A DNA stretch of 64,000 nucleotides from Myxococcales bacterium (GTDB lineage Bacteria; Myxococcota_A; UBA9160; SZUA-336), in assembly GCA_013215565.1 (NCBI GenBank), contig JABSQV010000029.1:35212-99211 (forward strand). The letters run 5' to 3'. Positions within the stretch are counted from its first letter, which is position 1. Each line of letters opens with the position of its first letter. The notes under the pieces were generated by a model, which worked only from the letters and a program-made list of their open reading frames with translations, made no database searches and was not told where the DNA came from. The position numbers and the translations under genes were made by a program. Shown one piece after another: positions 26,233-34,429 of this stretch.

Positions 26233-27350
26233 CAGGTACCGGCCCGAGCCGCGTCGAGGGCCTCGGCCATTTCGCTCGCGCACCGGTCCCAGCTGAATCT
26301 GCCGGACCAGGCCAGGGCCGCGGCGGACATGCGCGTGGCCAGGACGTCGTCGTCCAACAGTTCAGCGATCCGCGTCGAAAAAGCCTCGACGTCTCCTTCC
26401 GGCACCAGGAAGCCGGTCTCGCCCGGGCGCACCGAATCGCGCAGTCCAGGCGCGTCGGTTGCAACCACCGGGGTCGCCACGGCGTTCGACTCGATCACCG
26501 TGAGGCCCCAGCCCTCCTTGGCCGAGGGACACACGCAGACCCGGGTCTCGGCCAGCAGCCGATTGCGCTCGGCGTTGGAGACGAAGCCCATGAAGCGCGT
26601 GCGCTCCGCAATGCCGAGTTCGCGCGCGAGCGCCTCGAGTTCGGACTGTGCCGAGCCGCGCCCGATCACCACGATCTCGGTCCGGGGAAAGCGCTCGGCC
26701 AGCCGCGCCATCGCGCGCAGCAGCAGGTCGACGTTCTTGTAGGGCTCCAGGCGCCCGAGGTACGCGACCCGGTCGGGCGCCGGCCGCGCCGGATCGACCT
26801 CGAGCTTCGGCGCCTCGATCCCGCAGTGGATGACGCGGATCCGCTCCCGCGGGATGCCGCGGCGCGCGAGGTCGTCGCGGGAACTCTCCGAGATTGCGAC
26901 GAAAGGCCGGCGCCGGTAAAGCGCTGGAATCGCGCGCTCGGCGAGCCAGACGGCCGCCGCGATCGGCCACGCCACCTGCATGAAGGCGGTCTCGCCGAAC
27001 AGGTGATGGCACAGCGCCAGGACCGGAGCGGCCGAGTAGACGGGCGAGTAGAACGGGACCTTGTTCAGGCACTCGACCACCAGGTCGAACCGGCCGCGGC
27101 GAGTCTCGAGCGCACACAAGCCGGCGACCCGGGGATAGTAGAGCGGCAGCGCGCCGAGCCGGCGCACCTCGATCCCGGCGATCGTCTCGCGCGGGGCGCA
27201 GCCCGCGAAGCTCGAGGCGGCCAGCGTGACCTCGTAGCCCCGGGCCGCGAGCCGGCCGAAGGTCTCGGCCACGTGGATCTCGGCGCCTCCCGCCTTCGGA
27301 TGTGCCGGGTCGCGCTCGTTCAGAACCAGTACGCGGGAGCCGCGGCTCAT
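26232..27350 (-). CDS. Family 4 glycosyltransferase (GT-B)
   Basis: 372 residues, normal length. The N-terminal domain has the glycine-rich acceptor loop (HPKAGGAEIHVAETFGRLA) and the C-terminal domain the nucleotide-sugar site (YLGRLEPYKNVDLLLRA, then VCVCPSAKEGWGLTVIESNA with the E-x7-E motif). It transfers a sugar from a nucleotide donor with retention, probably to a membrane-linked acceptor. The start is four bases after the stop of the mannose synthase gene. Sugar specificity is not readable from the sequence. Confidence 0.88.
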   Translation of the reverse strand: MSRGSRVLVLNERDPAHPKAGGAEIHVAETFGRLAARGYEVTLAASSFAGCAPRETIAGIEVRRLGALPLYYPRVAGLCALETRRGRFDLVVECLNKVPFYSPVYSAAPVLALCHHLFGETAFMQVAWPIAAAVWLAERAIPALYRRRPFVAISESSRDDLARRGIPRERIRVIHCGIEAPKLEVDPARPAPDRVAYLGRLEPYKNVDLLLRAMARLAERFPRTEIVVIGRGSAQSELEALARELGIAERTRFMGFVSNAERNRLLAETRVCVCPSAKEGWGLTVIESNAVATPVVATDAPGLRDSVRPGETGFLVPEGDVEAFSTRIAELLDDDVLATRMSAAALAWSGRFSWDRCASEMAEALDAARAGT

Positions 27351-27354
27351 TCCC

Positions 27355-28071
27355 TCAGAGCCGTCCGAGGGCGTCCGCGATCCGCAGCCACCAGACGACC
27401 CAGAGGGCCTCGACGCCGATGCGCAGGTTCATCTTGGAGGTGCCTCTGGTGCGGTCGACGAAGAAGAAGGGGATCTCTTTGATGCGGGCGCCCTGCTTGA
27501 CGAACCGATAGTTGAGCTCGATCTGGAACGCGTAGCCGTCCGACGTGATGTGCTCGAAGCCGACGCGCTCGGCCAGTTCGCGCCGTATGCAGCGGAAGCC
27601 CCCGGTGGTGTCCGTGATCGGGAGTCCCGTGATCTTGCGCGCGTACCAGTTGCCGAAATAGCTGATCAGGATCCGCTCGATCGGCCAGTTGACGACCGTG
27701 ATCCCCTTCAGGTAGCGGGACCCCAGCACCACGTCGTGGTTCTCGATCTCGCGCAGCATCGTCTGCAACTCGGCCGGTGGGTGCGAGAAGTCGCAGTCCA
27801 TCTGAAAGATCAGCTCGGGGTTCAACTCGAGGGCCCGCGTGAGCCCGGCCCGGTAGGCGGCTCCGAGTCCCCGCTTCTCCGGACGGTGGAGCACGTGAAC
27901 CCGGCCCGTCTGTTCCACCAGATCATCCGCGATCTTCCCGGTATGGTCCGGGGAGTTGTCATCGACCACCAGCACCTCGAGCCCCGGGTCCTGGGCGAGC
28001 ACCTCGGGTACGATGCGAGCCAGATTCTCGGCCTCGTTGTAGGTCGGGATGATCACGATCCCGCGTGGCAT
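27355..28071 (-). CDS. Polyprenol monophosphomannose synthase (Dpm1/Ppm1-like GT2)
   Basis: 238 residues from ATG at 28071, with GGGAG eight bases before it. GT2 fold: IVIIPTYNEAENLARIVPEV, VVDDNSPDHTGKIADDL and the metal-binding D-x-D motif FQMDCDFSHPP. GLGAAYRAGL and TDTTGGFRCIRREL are strong dolichol/polyprenol-phosphate mannosyltransferase motifs. It has no C-terminal membrane helices, so it is the soluble synthase form. It makes polyprenyl-phosphate-mannose, the donor for GT-C enzymes, and heads the operon holding two such partners. Confidence 0.88.
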   Translation of the reverse strand: MPRGIVIIPTYNEAENLARIVPEVLAQDPGLEVLVVDDNSPDHTGKIADDLVEQTGRVHVLHRPEKRGLGAAYRAGLTRALELNPELIFQMDCDFSHPPAELQTMLREIENHDVVLGSRYLKGITVVNWPIERILISYFGNWYARKITGLPITDTTGGFRCIRRELAERVGFEHITSDGYAFQIELNYRFVKQGARIKEIPFFFVDRTRGTSKMNLRIGVEALWVVWWLRIADALGRL

Positions 28072-28206
28072 TGTGGCGACTCCCTGGGTTCCCGAGAGCG
28101 TAACGGTCGCAGGGACCCAGTAACAGGTGGCGGGTAGAGGTGTCTCGGTGGCGGGCTGCCGCCCGGCTGCTGCTTCCAAGCGCCGCGGTCCGGGCGCGTG
28201 CCGGCC

Positions 28207-28296
28207 TCAGGCGGCCGCGCGCTGCGCGGCGAGGACCCACCGACCGCGCTCGGCCAGGGCCTTGAAGAGATCCAGGAACGCTTCGAGTCCTGGCAT
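28207..28296 (-). CDS. Possible 29-residue small protein
   Basis: A short frame below usual gene-calling length: M-P-G-L-E-A-F-L-D-L-F-K-A-L-A-E-R-G-R-W-V-L, then AAQRAAA and TGA. Its third positions are mostly G/C, as in its neighbours. A purine-rich GGGGGAGGGGG ribosome-site-like tract precedes the ATG by about seven bases. The peptide would form an amphipathic helix. It lies 135 bases upstream of the mannose synthase on the same strand. I do not recognise it; the GC-rich context could produce such a frame by chance. Confidence 0.35.
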   Translation of the reverse strand: MPGLEAFLDLFKALAERGRWVLAAQRAAA

Positions 28297-28314
28297 GCCG
28301 CCGCCCCCTCCCCC

Positions 28315-28347
28315 GCCCGGGCCCGAGCCCGGGCCCGGGCCCGGGGC
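28315..28347. repeat. Self-complementary GCCCGGGC tract
   Basis: GCCCGGGC palindromes recur three times within 33 bases, in the 390-base gap between the divergent mannose synthase and parvulin genes. The tract can fold in several registers on either strand. Apart from this tract, the possible 29-residue frame and the hairpin at 28421, I see no gene in 28072-28461. Confidence 0.6.
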
Positions 28348-28420
28348 ATGAAGGATTCGTAATCCCGCAGACAGGCTCCTGTCAGAAGCCGGGAGCAGCC
28401 TGGACGTCTACGCAAAAGAC

Positions 28421-28440
28421 GCCGGGCCCGGTGGCCCGGC
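28421..28440 (+). promoter_or_regulatory. Perfect 8-bp hairpin in the leader of the parvulin gene
   Basis: GCCGGGCC-CGGT-GGCCCGGC forms an 8-bp all-G/C stem with a four-base loop. It ends eight bases before the strong AAAGGAG ribosome-binding site (28448-28454) of the gene at 28462. It could be a terminator for upstream transcription or a leader structure that protects the mRNA or gates translation. No U tract follows. Confidence 0.5.
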
Positions 28441-28461
28441 CCGAACCAAAGGAGTATCGGG

Positions 28462-29514
28462 ATGCGAACCAAACGAAGCAGTGTGGCGGTGGCGGCCGGT
28501 CTGGCCGTGGTGCTCGGACTCTGGTCCGGGTGGAGCGTGTACGCGGACTCCGGGCGCAAGCCGGACGCCGCGCCGGGAACGCTCTACGCGCTCGCGACGC
28601 GCGTTCCGCAGGAAGTGCTGGTGGAGGTGAATGGCGAACCCCTGACCCGGAGCGAGGTCGACGCCGCGGTCGAGGCGCTTTTCGGCGCGGAACTGAGTCG
28701 GCTGCCGAACGCCGAGCGGGCGGTGGTGCGCGGCCAACTCGAGGCCCGGGTTCTGGATGACCTGATCTCGCGGACGCTGCTCTTCCAGGATGCCCGGGTC
28801 CAGAAGATCGCGATTGCCGGGGACGAGGTCGACGCGTCGCTCGCGCGGCTGGCGGCGAGCCTGCCTGTGGGTGCGACGGTTTCAGACTACGCGGCGGCGG
28901 TCGGGATCACGCCCGAGGATCTGCGCGAAAATATCGAGCTGGGCCTGCGCGTGGAGGCCTTGCTCGCGCGGGAACTCGACGCGGTCGAGGTTCCGAGCGA
29001 GGGCGAGGTGGCGGCCTTCTACGCCGAGAACCGCGAACAGTTCGAGTTGCCCGAGCGTGCCGAGGTGCGCCACGTGCTGATCGCGGTCGGCCCCGATGAC
29101 GCTCCGGCCGTACGCGAAACGAAGCGGGCCGAAGCCGAGCGGATTCGCGAGCAGCTCTCGGGCGACCCGGATGCGAACTTCGCGAGGGTGGCGGCCGAGG
29201 ACTCCGACTGTGGCAGTGCGGCCGATGGCGGCCGGCTCGGCGCCATCGCACGCGGCGACCTGGTCGCGGCCCTGGAGCAGGCGATCTTCGCGCAGGAAGT
29301 CGGCGAGATCGGACCCGTGGTGGAGACTGAGTTCGGCTTCCACGTGATCCGAGTCGACGCCCGCAGCGAGCCCTCCAGCACGCCGCTCTCCGCGGTCGCG
29401 GACGCCATCGCACAGAGCCTGACCGAGCAGCGGCGCGAGGGTGCGCTTGCGAACTACATCGCGGCCCTCGAGGCTGCTGCCTCGATCGTGTTTCCGGCGC
29501 AGGCGCCCGCCTGA
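28462..29514 (+). CDS. Parvulin-type peptidyl-prolyl isomerase (SurA/PpiC/PrsA-like), exported
   Basis: 350 residues with a signal or anchor helix (VAVAAGLAVVLGLWSGWSVYA), a SurA-N-like helical chaperone region (~45-185: VEVNGEPLTRSEVDAAVEAL) and a parvulin domain (~190-300). Parvulin motifs: AEVRHVLIAVGPDD, FARVAAEDSDCGSAADGGRL and GPVVETEFGFHVIRVDAR. It catalyses proline isomerisation and assists folding of exported or outer-membrane proteins. AAAGGAG precedes the ATG with good spacing. It is divergent from the glycosylation operon. Confidence 0.88.
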   Translation: MRTKRSSVAVAAGLAVVLGLWSGWSVYADSGRKPDAAPGTLYALATRVPQEVLVEVNGEPLTRSEVDAAVEALFGAELSRLPNAERAVVRGQLEARVLDDLISRTLLFQDARVQKIAIAGDEVDASLARLAASLPVGATVSDYAAAVGITPEDLRENIELGLRVEALLARELDAVEVPSEGEVAAFYAENREQFELPERAEVRHVLIAVGPDDAPAVRETKRAEAERIREQLSGDPDANFARVAAEDSDCGSAADGGRLGAIARGDLVAALEQAIFAQEVGEIGPVVETEFGFHVIRVDARSEPSSTPLSAVADAIAQSLTEQRREGALANYIAALEAAASIVFPAQAPA

Positions 29515-29568
29515 GCCCGGCCCGGCCCGGCCCGCGCGCTGCGCTAGCGGTCCGGGTTCCGGGCGGCG

Positions 29569-29583
29569 TATGCTCCCGCTTCG
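29569..29583 (+). promoter_or_regulatory. -10-like box nine bases before the antiporter start
   Basis: TATGCT (29569-29574) is followed by CCCGCTTCG and then ATG at 29584. No Shine-Dalgarno sequence lies in the usual place, so a leaderless mRNA is plausible. Same spacing as at 17606 and 49560. Confidence 0.32.
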
Positions 29584-30756
29584 ATGCTTGCGCTCGGAGT
29601 CTCGTTCCTGGTCGCGTGTGGGCTGATCCTACTGCTCAAGCGTGTCGGCCAGTCATCGATTGTCGCCTGCCTGGTTGCCGGGCTGCTGCTCCAACTGCTT
29701 TCGGGCGCGGTCGGAGGCGCGCACGCCGCCACGCGCGACGACATGCAGGAGATGGGCATTCTGCTTCTGCTGTTCATGGCGGGTCTCGAAACCGACCTCG
29801 GCCTGCTGCGGCGAGACTGGAAGCTCGTCGGGATTACGGGACTCGGACAGATCGCGGTGAACCTCGCCGTGGCCTCCGCGCTCGGCCTGGGCCTTGCGCA
29901 GCTCGGCTGGATCGAACTCGGCGACCGCACCGCAGTGCTCGTCTTCGGGCTCTGCCTCACGCTCTCATCGACGGTGGTGGTGCTCGGCCTGCTGCGAACC
30001 CACCGCGCGACCGGGACCCGCTACGGGCAGGCGATCGTCGGGCTGATGGTTCTCCAGGACCTGGTGGCCGTCGTCGCCCTCTCCCTGCTCGGGCTCGAGG
30101 AGGGGTCGCACTCGCTGGGTCCCCGCCCGCTGATGCGGCTTTCGGTCGAGCTGGTTCTGCTCTCGGGCCTGATGCTGCTGGCCGGGCGCACGCTGCTTCC
30201 GTGGATCCTGGTCCGGATCGAGCACGACGAGAGCATGCTCTTGATCGGCGCAATCGGCTGGTGCACGGCGATCGCCGGGACCTCGCACTTTACCGGGTTC
30301 CCGCCCACGATCGCCGCGTTCCTGGCCGGGGTCGCACTCTCCGAGACGCCCCAGAAGCACGCGATCGTGCCCCGGATCGAACCGCTGAAGACCTTCGGCC
30401 TCACGATCTACTTTATCTATCTGGGCTTTTCCCTCGATCTCACATCGTTCGAACCATCCATGTTCGGCCCGATCCTGCTCGGCGTGGGATTGATCGTGGC
30501 GGGCAGACCCGCGTTGATGCGCGTTCTCGGTCGTTGGGGCGGGCTCGACTCGCACGGGGCGCAACGCTTCGGGAAGACCATCAATCAGGGTTCGGAGTTC
30601 GCGATGATCCTGGCCGCGGGCGCGCTCGCGGCGGGGGTGTTTACGCGCGACACGTTCCTGGTCGTGGTGCTGATCAGCGTCGCGAGCCTGGTGATCGGGG
30701 CCTGGACGCACGACCATCCGCCGCACCGTACAGCTGCCCGGGACCCCGCGGGCTGA
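29584..30756 (+). CDS. Cation:proton antiporter (CPA2/KefB-type membrane domain only)
   Basis: 390 residues, about twelve helices. Family motifs: GLILLLKRVGQSSIVACLVAG, LLLFMAGLETDLGLLRRDW (the LxFxxGLE helix), GLCLTLSSTVVVLGLL, and FPPTIAAFLAGVALSETPQ. It exchanges Na+ or K+ for protons across the inner membrane. It ends right after the membrane domain, with no RCK/TrkA-N regulatory domain, so it is the short form. TATGCT lies nine bases before the ATG. The following small membrane gene starts 60 bases later. Confidence 0.87.
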   Translation: MLALGVSFLVACGLILLLKRVGQSSIVACLVAGLLLQLLSGAVGGAHAATRDDMQEMGILLLLFMAGLETDLGLLRRDWKLVGITGLGQIAVNLAVASALGLGLAQLGWIELGDRTAVLVFGLCLTLSSTVVVLGLLRTHRATGTRYGQAIVGLMVLQDLVAVVALSLLGLEEGSHSLGPRPLMRLSVELVLLSGLMLLAGRTLLPWILVRIEHDESMLLIGAIGWCTAIAGTSHFTGFPPTIAAFLAGVALSETPQKHAIVPRIEPLKTFGLTIYFIYLGFSLDLTSFEPSMFGPILLGVGLIVAGRPALMRVLGRWGGLDSHGAQRFGKTINQGSEFAMILAAGALAAGVFTRDTFLVVVLISVASLVIGAWTHDHPPHRTAARDPAG

Positions 30757-30816
30757 ACGGCTGCCGGCGCTGCGTCGAGCTGGCTTTCGCGCGGCTGCCG
30801 CTGCTAGCCTGTGGCG

Positions 30817-31386
30817 ATGAGCGACGGCGAAGCGCCCGGCGCAAATCCGGCCGTGTCCGGTGCCGCGCGACGCGCGGGCGCGTCTCCCGGGCGCCGAATC
30901 GAGTTTCTGATCGTCGGGCTCGTGATTCTGGGGGCGCTCGGCGTGGGCGTCACGAACTACTCGCCGCTCTGGGGATTCAGGTACTGGGTTGCGATGGTGC
31001 CGGTCTTCGGCGCCGTGTGCGGCACCGTCAGTTGGGCTCGGGTTCGCGCCCGCGGCGAGACGCTGACCGGCCCGGTGCGACGCCAGGCCCTGCACTGGCT
31101 CGGACTGCTGGCCGCCGTCGGTTTGATCTACCTGCTCACCGAGGCCGGACGCATGGCCGACACAGCCGCGGGACCCGTGGCGCTGCTCTGCCTCGCACTC
31201 ACGACCTTCCTGGCGGGTGTCCACACGGATTGGCGCATCAGCCTGGTGGGCGGGCTGCTGGGCGGCGTGGTGCTCGCGCTCGCGCTGGTCGAATACTTCG
31301 CCTGGATCCTGCTGTCGCTGGCCGCGGCCGCGGCGCTGCTGGCCGTGTGGGTGTGGCGCCGGAGCGCGGGTGCGAAAGCTCAGTAG
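30817..31386 (+). CDS. Small multipass membrane protein, unknown function
   Basis: 189 residues from ATG at 30817 (GTG at 30811 would add two). After a ~28-residue Ala/Gly/Arg-rich cytoplasmic start come about five hydrophobic helices: IEFLIVGLVILGALGVGV, YWVAMVPVFGAVCGTVSW, LGLLAAVGLIYLL, VALLCLALTTFLAGV and a double final segment LVGGLLGGVVLALALVE...AWILLSLAAAAALLA. No motif I know. It follows the antiporter and may be its accessory subunit, but nothing proves that. Its 3' end overlaps the convergent SDR by seven bases. Confidence 0.7.
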   Translation: MSDGEAPGANPAVSGAARRAGASPGRRIEFLIVGLVILGALGVGVTNYSPLWGFRYWVAMVPVFGAVCGTVSWARVRARGETLTGPVRRQALHWLGLLAAVGLIYLLTEAGRMADTAAGPVALLCLALTTFLAGVHTDWRISLVGGLLGGVVLALALVEYFAWILLSLAAAAALLAVWVWRRSAGAKAQ

Positions 31387-32153
31387 AGGGTCGCGGACCG
31401 GCCCCCATCACACGTGATCAAGCAGCCGGTGGTGTAGGCGCTGGCGCGCGAGGCCAGGAAGATCGAGACCCCGGCGATGTCCTCGGGCGTGCCGATCCGG
31501 CGCCGCGGATTCTGGGCGATGATCTGGTCGCGGAAGTTCTCGAGCGTCCACTCCATCATCTTGCTTTCGAACGGACCGGGTGCGATCGAGTTCACCAGGA
31601 TGTCGTCTTTTGCGAGGTGCTTGGCGAGATGCCGCGTGAGGTGGATCAAGCCCGCCTTGCTGGCCGAGTACGAATAGGTCCCGAACTCGGGCGTGGTGAA
31701 GCCGTCGACCGAGGCGATGTTGATCACGCGCGCCGGTTCCTCAAAGGTCGCCGCGGCCCGCAGCAGCGGCAGCAGCTTCTGCGTGAGAAAGAACGGGGAC
31801 TTCAGGTTCAAGCTGAGCACCTTGTCCCAGCCCGACTCCGGAAACTCGTCGAGGTCGGCCCCCCAGCTCGCGCCCGCGTTGTTCACCAGGACGTCGAGCT
31901 GCGGCTCGCGTTCTCCGAGTTCGTCGACCAGGCCCTGGATTCCGGCGCGGCTCGAGAGATCGAACGGGAGGGCGATGCAATCTCCGAGCTTGGAGAGTTC
32001 GTGCGCGACGCGCTCGCAGGCCTGGGCTTTGCGCGAACTCACGTACACGCGCGCTCCGTGGTGGACGAAGCCGGTCGCGATCATCTCTCCGATGCCGCGA
32101 GAACCGCCCGTCACGACGACCACTTTTCCTTCGACCGAGAACAGGTTCTTCAA
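31380..32153 (-). CDS. Short-chain dehydrogenase/reductase, FabG-like
   Basis: 257 residues from TTG at 32153; GGGAGG six bases upstream and the family-typical start (FSVEGKVVVVTGGSRGIG) support this over the long open frame. Cofactor loop TGGSRGIG (15-22), NNAGAS (91-96), S148 and Y162-x3-K166 (YSASK) are complete. SSRK after strand 2 favours NADP(H). The C-terminus AYTTGCLITCDGGRSATLY is typical. Substrate unknown. It is divergent from the flavin monooxygenase gene, which suggests a shared control region and pathway. Confidence 0.88.
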   Translation of the reverse strand: MKNLFSVEGKVVVVTGGSRGIGEMIATGFVHHGARVYVSSRKAQACERVAHELSKLGDCIALPFDLSSRAGIQGLVDELGEREPQLDVLVNNAGASWGADLDEFPESGWDKVLSLNLKSPFFLTQKLLPLLRAAATFEEPARVINIASVDGFTTPEFGTYSYSASKAGLIHLTRHLAKHLAKDDILVNSIAPGPFESKMMEWTLENFRDQIIAQNPRRRIGTPEDIAGVSIFLASRASAYTTGCLITCDGGRSATLY

Positions 32154-32370
32154 GTCCGCCTCCCTCGCCGGCGCTTCGGAGCGCGCTCGCTCCGGGGCTT
32201 CGATGCGCCGCGCAGTTGTTCTACCGCATCGGGCGGGCACTGCGCGAGCCGCCCGTGGGGACCCGGGCCGGGGGCTTCGGCTGGGGCCGGCCCTGGTATT
32301 GTGGGCTGGATCGAATCCGGGCGCCGGCGCGACGCCGGCGGGCCGGGCGGTCGCGGAAGCGGAGGACCCG

Positions 32371-33543
32371 ATGTCGCAGGCGCTCCAGACTCCGACCGAC
32401 GCGGCGGCGATCCTGGCCAACGCCCGAAGCATCGCGCCCGGAATCCGCGCCCGCGCGGACGCGATCGAGGCCGCCCGGCAGATCCCGGACGACGTCTACC
32501 GGGAGCTGGTCCGCGCTGGGGTGGTGCGCATGGCGATGCCGCGCCGCTGGGGCGGCCCGGAACTCGCGCCGCTCGAGCAGATCGAAGTGATCGAGGTGTT
32601 GTCTCACGCCGACGCTTCCACGGGCTGGTGCTCGAGCATCCTCTCGGACTGCGGCTTCTACGCGGCTTTTCTCGAGGAGAGCGTGGCCCGCAAGCTGTTC
32701 GTGACGCTCGACGAAGCCTGCGCCGGGATGCTGCTTCCGGTCGGAAGGGCCGAACTGGTGGAGGGCGGCTTCCGGGCCAGCGGCCACTGGCGCTTCGGGA
32801 GCGGCTGTCGGAATGCCTCGTTCATCACCGGGGGCTGCCAGCTCTGCGTGGACGGCGTGCCGCAGTTCCGGAGCGACGGCGGCCCCGACTGGCGCGTGCT
32901 GATCTTCTCGCCCGCAGACGTCGAGATTCTCGACACCTGGCAGGTCACCGGGCTCGCCGGGACCGGGAGCCACGACTACCGCGTGCGCGAGCTGTTCGTT
33001 CCGCACGAGCACAGCTTCGACCTCGCGGAACTCCCGGCCAGGCCGGAGGCGCTCTACGGCTATCACGGGCTCTTCTTTGCGAACGTACCGGGCGTTCCGC
33101 TCGGGCTCGCGCGCCGCGCGCTCGACGAGTTGCGCGTGCTCGTCGAGACCAAGCCGATCGGCCCGGAACGGGGCCCGATCCGGACCCTGGCTTCGGTCCA
33201 GGGCGCGATCGCCGAGGCGGAAGGAATCCTGGGATCCGCGCGCAGCTATTGTTTCGAGGTCATGGGCGAACTCTGGCAGGAACTCCAGGCGGGGCGTGTG
33301 CTGTCGCTCGAGCAGCGAGCAAAGCTCGCGCTCATGATCCTGCACTGCTCGCGCTCGGCGGAGCGCGTGGTCCGCCAGGTCTGCGAGGTCGCGGGCAGCT
33401 CGGCCCTCTACCGCAGTTCGCCGCTCGAGCGCTTGCGCCGGGACATGCTCGCGGTGGCGTCGCACCTCGTACACCAGCCGCGGAGCTACGGCGCGATCGG
33501 CCGGACCCTGCTCGGCCTGGATCCGGGCGGCACCTACTTCTGA
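32371..33543 (+). CDS. Acyl-CoA-dehydrogenase-fold flavin monooxygenase (HsaA/group D-like)
   Basis: 390 residues from ATG at 32371, preceded by GGAGGA. The fold follows acyl-CoA dehydrogenases, but the motifs are those of group D monooxygenases: ADASTGWCSSILSDCGFY, ASGHWRFGSGCRNASFITGG, TGSHDYRVRELFVP and a helical C-domain with a conserved His (SHLVHQPRSYGAI). It lacks the CoA-dehydrogenase Glu motif. Members such as HsaA hydroxylate phenols using FMNH2 or FADH2 from a separate reductase, which I do not see here. Neighbours (SDR, TauD, luciferase-like) are all oxidoreductases, suggesting a catabolic module. Confidence 0.82.
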   Translation: MSQALQTPTDAAAILANARSIAPGIRARADAIEAARQIPDDVYRELVRAGVVRMAMPRRWGGPELAPLEQIEVIEVLSHADASTGWCSSILSDCGFYAAFLEESVARKLFVTLDEACAGMLLPVGRAELVEGGFRASGHWRFGSGCRNASFITGGCQLCVDGVPQFRSDGGPDWRVLIFSPADVEILDTWQVTGLAGTGSHDYRVRELFVPHEHSFDLAELPARPEALYGYHGLFFANVPGVPLGLARRALDELRVLVETKPIGPERGPIRTLASVQGAIAEAEGILGSARSYCFEVMGELWQELQAGRVLSLEQRAKLALMILHCSRSAERVVRQVCEVAGSSALYRSSPLERLRRDMLAVASHLVHQPRSYGAIGRTLLGLDPGGTYF

Positions 33544-33562
33544 GGGCGCGGGGCTCGCGACG

Positions 33563-34381
33563 CTAGAAGGGCCGGTCACCCGCGATAGTCACGCGGTAGC
33601 CGTGCCTCACCTGCGGGTAGTAGTCGAACGTGGCGTGGTGCTGGGCGCAGCGGTTGTCCCAGAACGCGATCGAGTTCGGCTGCCAGCTGAAGCGGCAGTG
33701 GAAGTCCGGATGCTGGATGTGGTGGTACAGGAACGCCAGGGTCGCCCGACTCTCGGCCGGGCGCATGCCGCGGATCCGGGTCGTGAAGCCCGAGTTCACA
33801 TAGAGGGCCTTGCGGCCGGTTTCGGGATGCGTGCGAATGACCGGGTGTTCGTTCTTGCGGAACTCGCGACCCTCCATGGCGCCGTAGCCCGGCCTGCCGT
33901 GCACGTGTTCGTTCTCGTGGACCGCGCTCAGGCTCGACAGGAACCCCTGCCAGTGATCCGAGAGTGCCTCGTAGGCCGCGTACATGCTCGCGAACAGCGT
34001 GTCTCCGCCCGACACCGGCACCTGTTCCAGCCGCAGGATGCTGCCCGAGGGCGGTTCCGCCTCACAGCTCACGTCCGTGTGCCAGCCGTATCCGGCGGCC
34101 CGCTTCGAGTTCTCGTCGGTGCGGATGAGCAGGACTTCGGGGTGTCCTTCGAGGGACGGCACCGAGGGGTGAACGTGCAGTTCGCCAAACAGCCGGCCGA
34201 AGGCCTTGTGCTGCTCGAGGGTGAGTACCTGGTCCCGGAAGAACAGCACCAGGTGCTCGAGCCAGGCGGCGTGCACGCTTTTGAAAGTCTCGGGGCTGAG
34301 TGGCACTGAGAGATCCAGGCCCGTCAGCTCCGCACCGATCACGGGGTTGAGCGGTGAAATCGAGAGCTCGGGTTCCGTCAT
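33563..34381 (-). CDS. TauD/TfdA-family Fe(II)/2-oxoglutarate dioxygenase
   Basis: 272 residues, family length. Iron ligands are visible as H101 and D103 (GYGWHTDVSCEAEPP) and the distal His H248 (WDNRCAQHHATFDY). R263 in HGYRVTI is the 2-oxoglutarate-binding Arg. Such enzymes hydroxylate small organic substrates (taurine, alkyl sulfates, phenoxy acids), releasing CO2 and succinate. GGGAG precedes the ATG. The substrate is not readable. It converges on the monooxygenase and is followed upstream by the luciferase-like gene on the same strand. Confidence 0.9.
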   Translation of the reverse strand: MTEPELSISPLNPVIGAELTGLDLSVPLSPETFKSVHAAWLEHLVLFFRDQVLTLEQHKAFGRLFGELHVHPSVPSLEGHPEVLLIRTDENSKRAAGYGWHTDVSCEAEPPSGSILRLEQVPVSGGDTLFASMYAAYEALSDHWQGFLSSLSAVHENEHVHGRPGYGAMEGREFRKNEHPVIRTHPETGRKALYVNSGFTTRIRGMRPAESRATLAFLYHHIQHPDFHCRFSWQPNSIAFWDNRCAQHHATFDYYPQVRHGYRVTIAGDRPF

Positions 34382-34429
34382 CGCCTGGGACTCCCCGCGG
34401 CCCGGACCTCGCGGCCCGGGATCGCCCGC

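Noticed and set aside
29616..33566. Plus-strand open frame of about 1316 codons crossing the antiporter, small membrane protein, SDR and monooxygenase
   Set aside because: It is out of phase with all the recognised genes, and its Arg/Pro/Gly-rich product has no family features.
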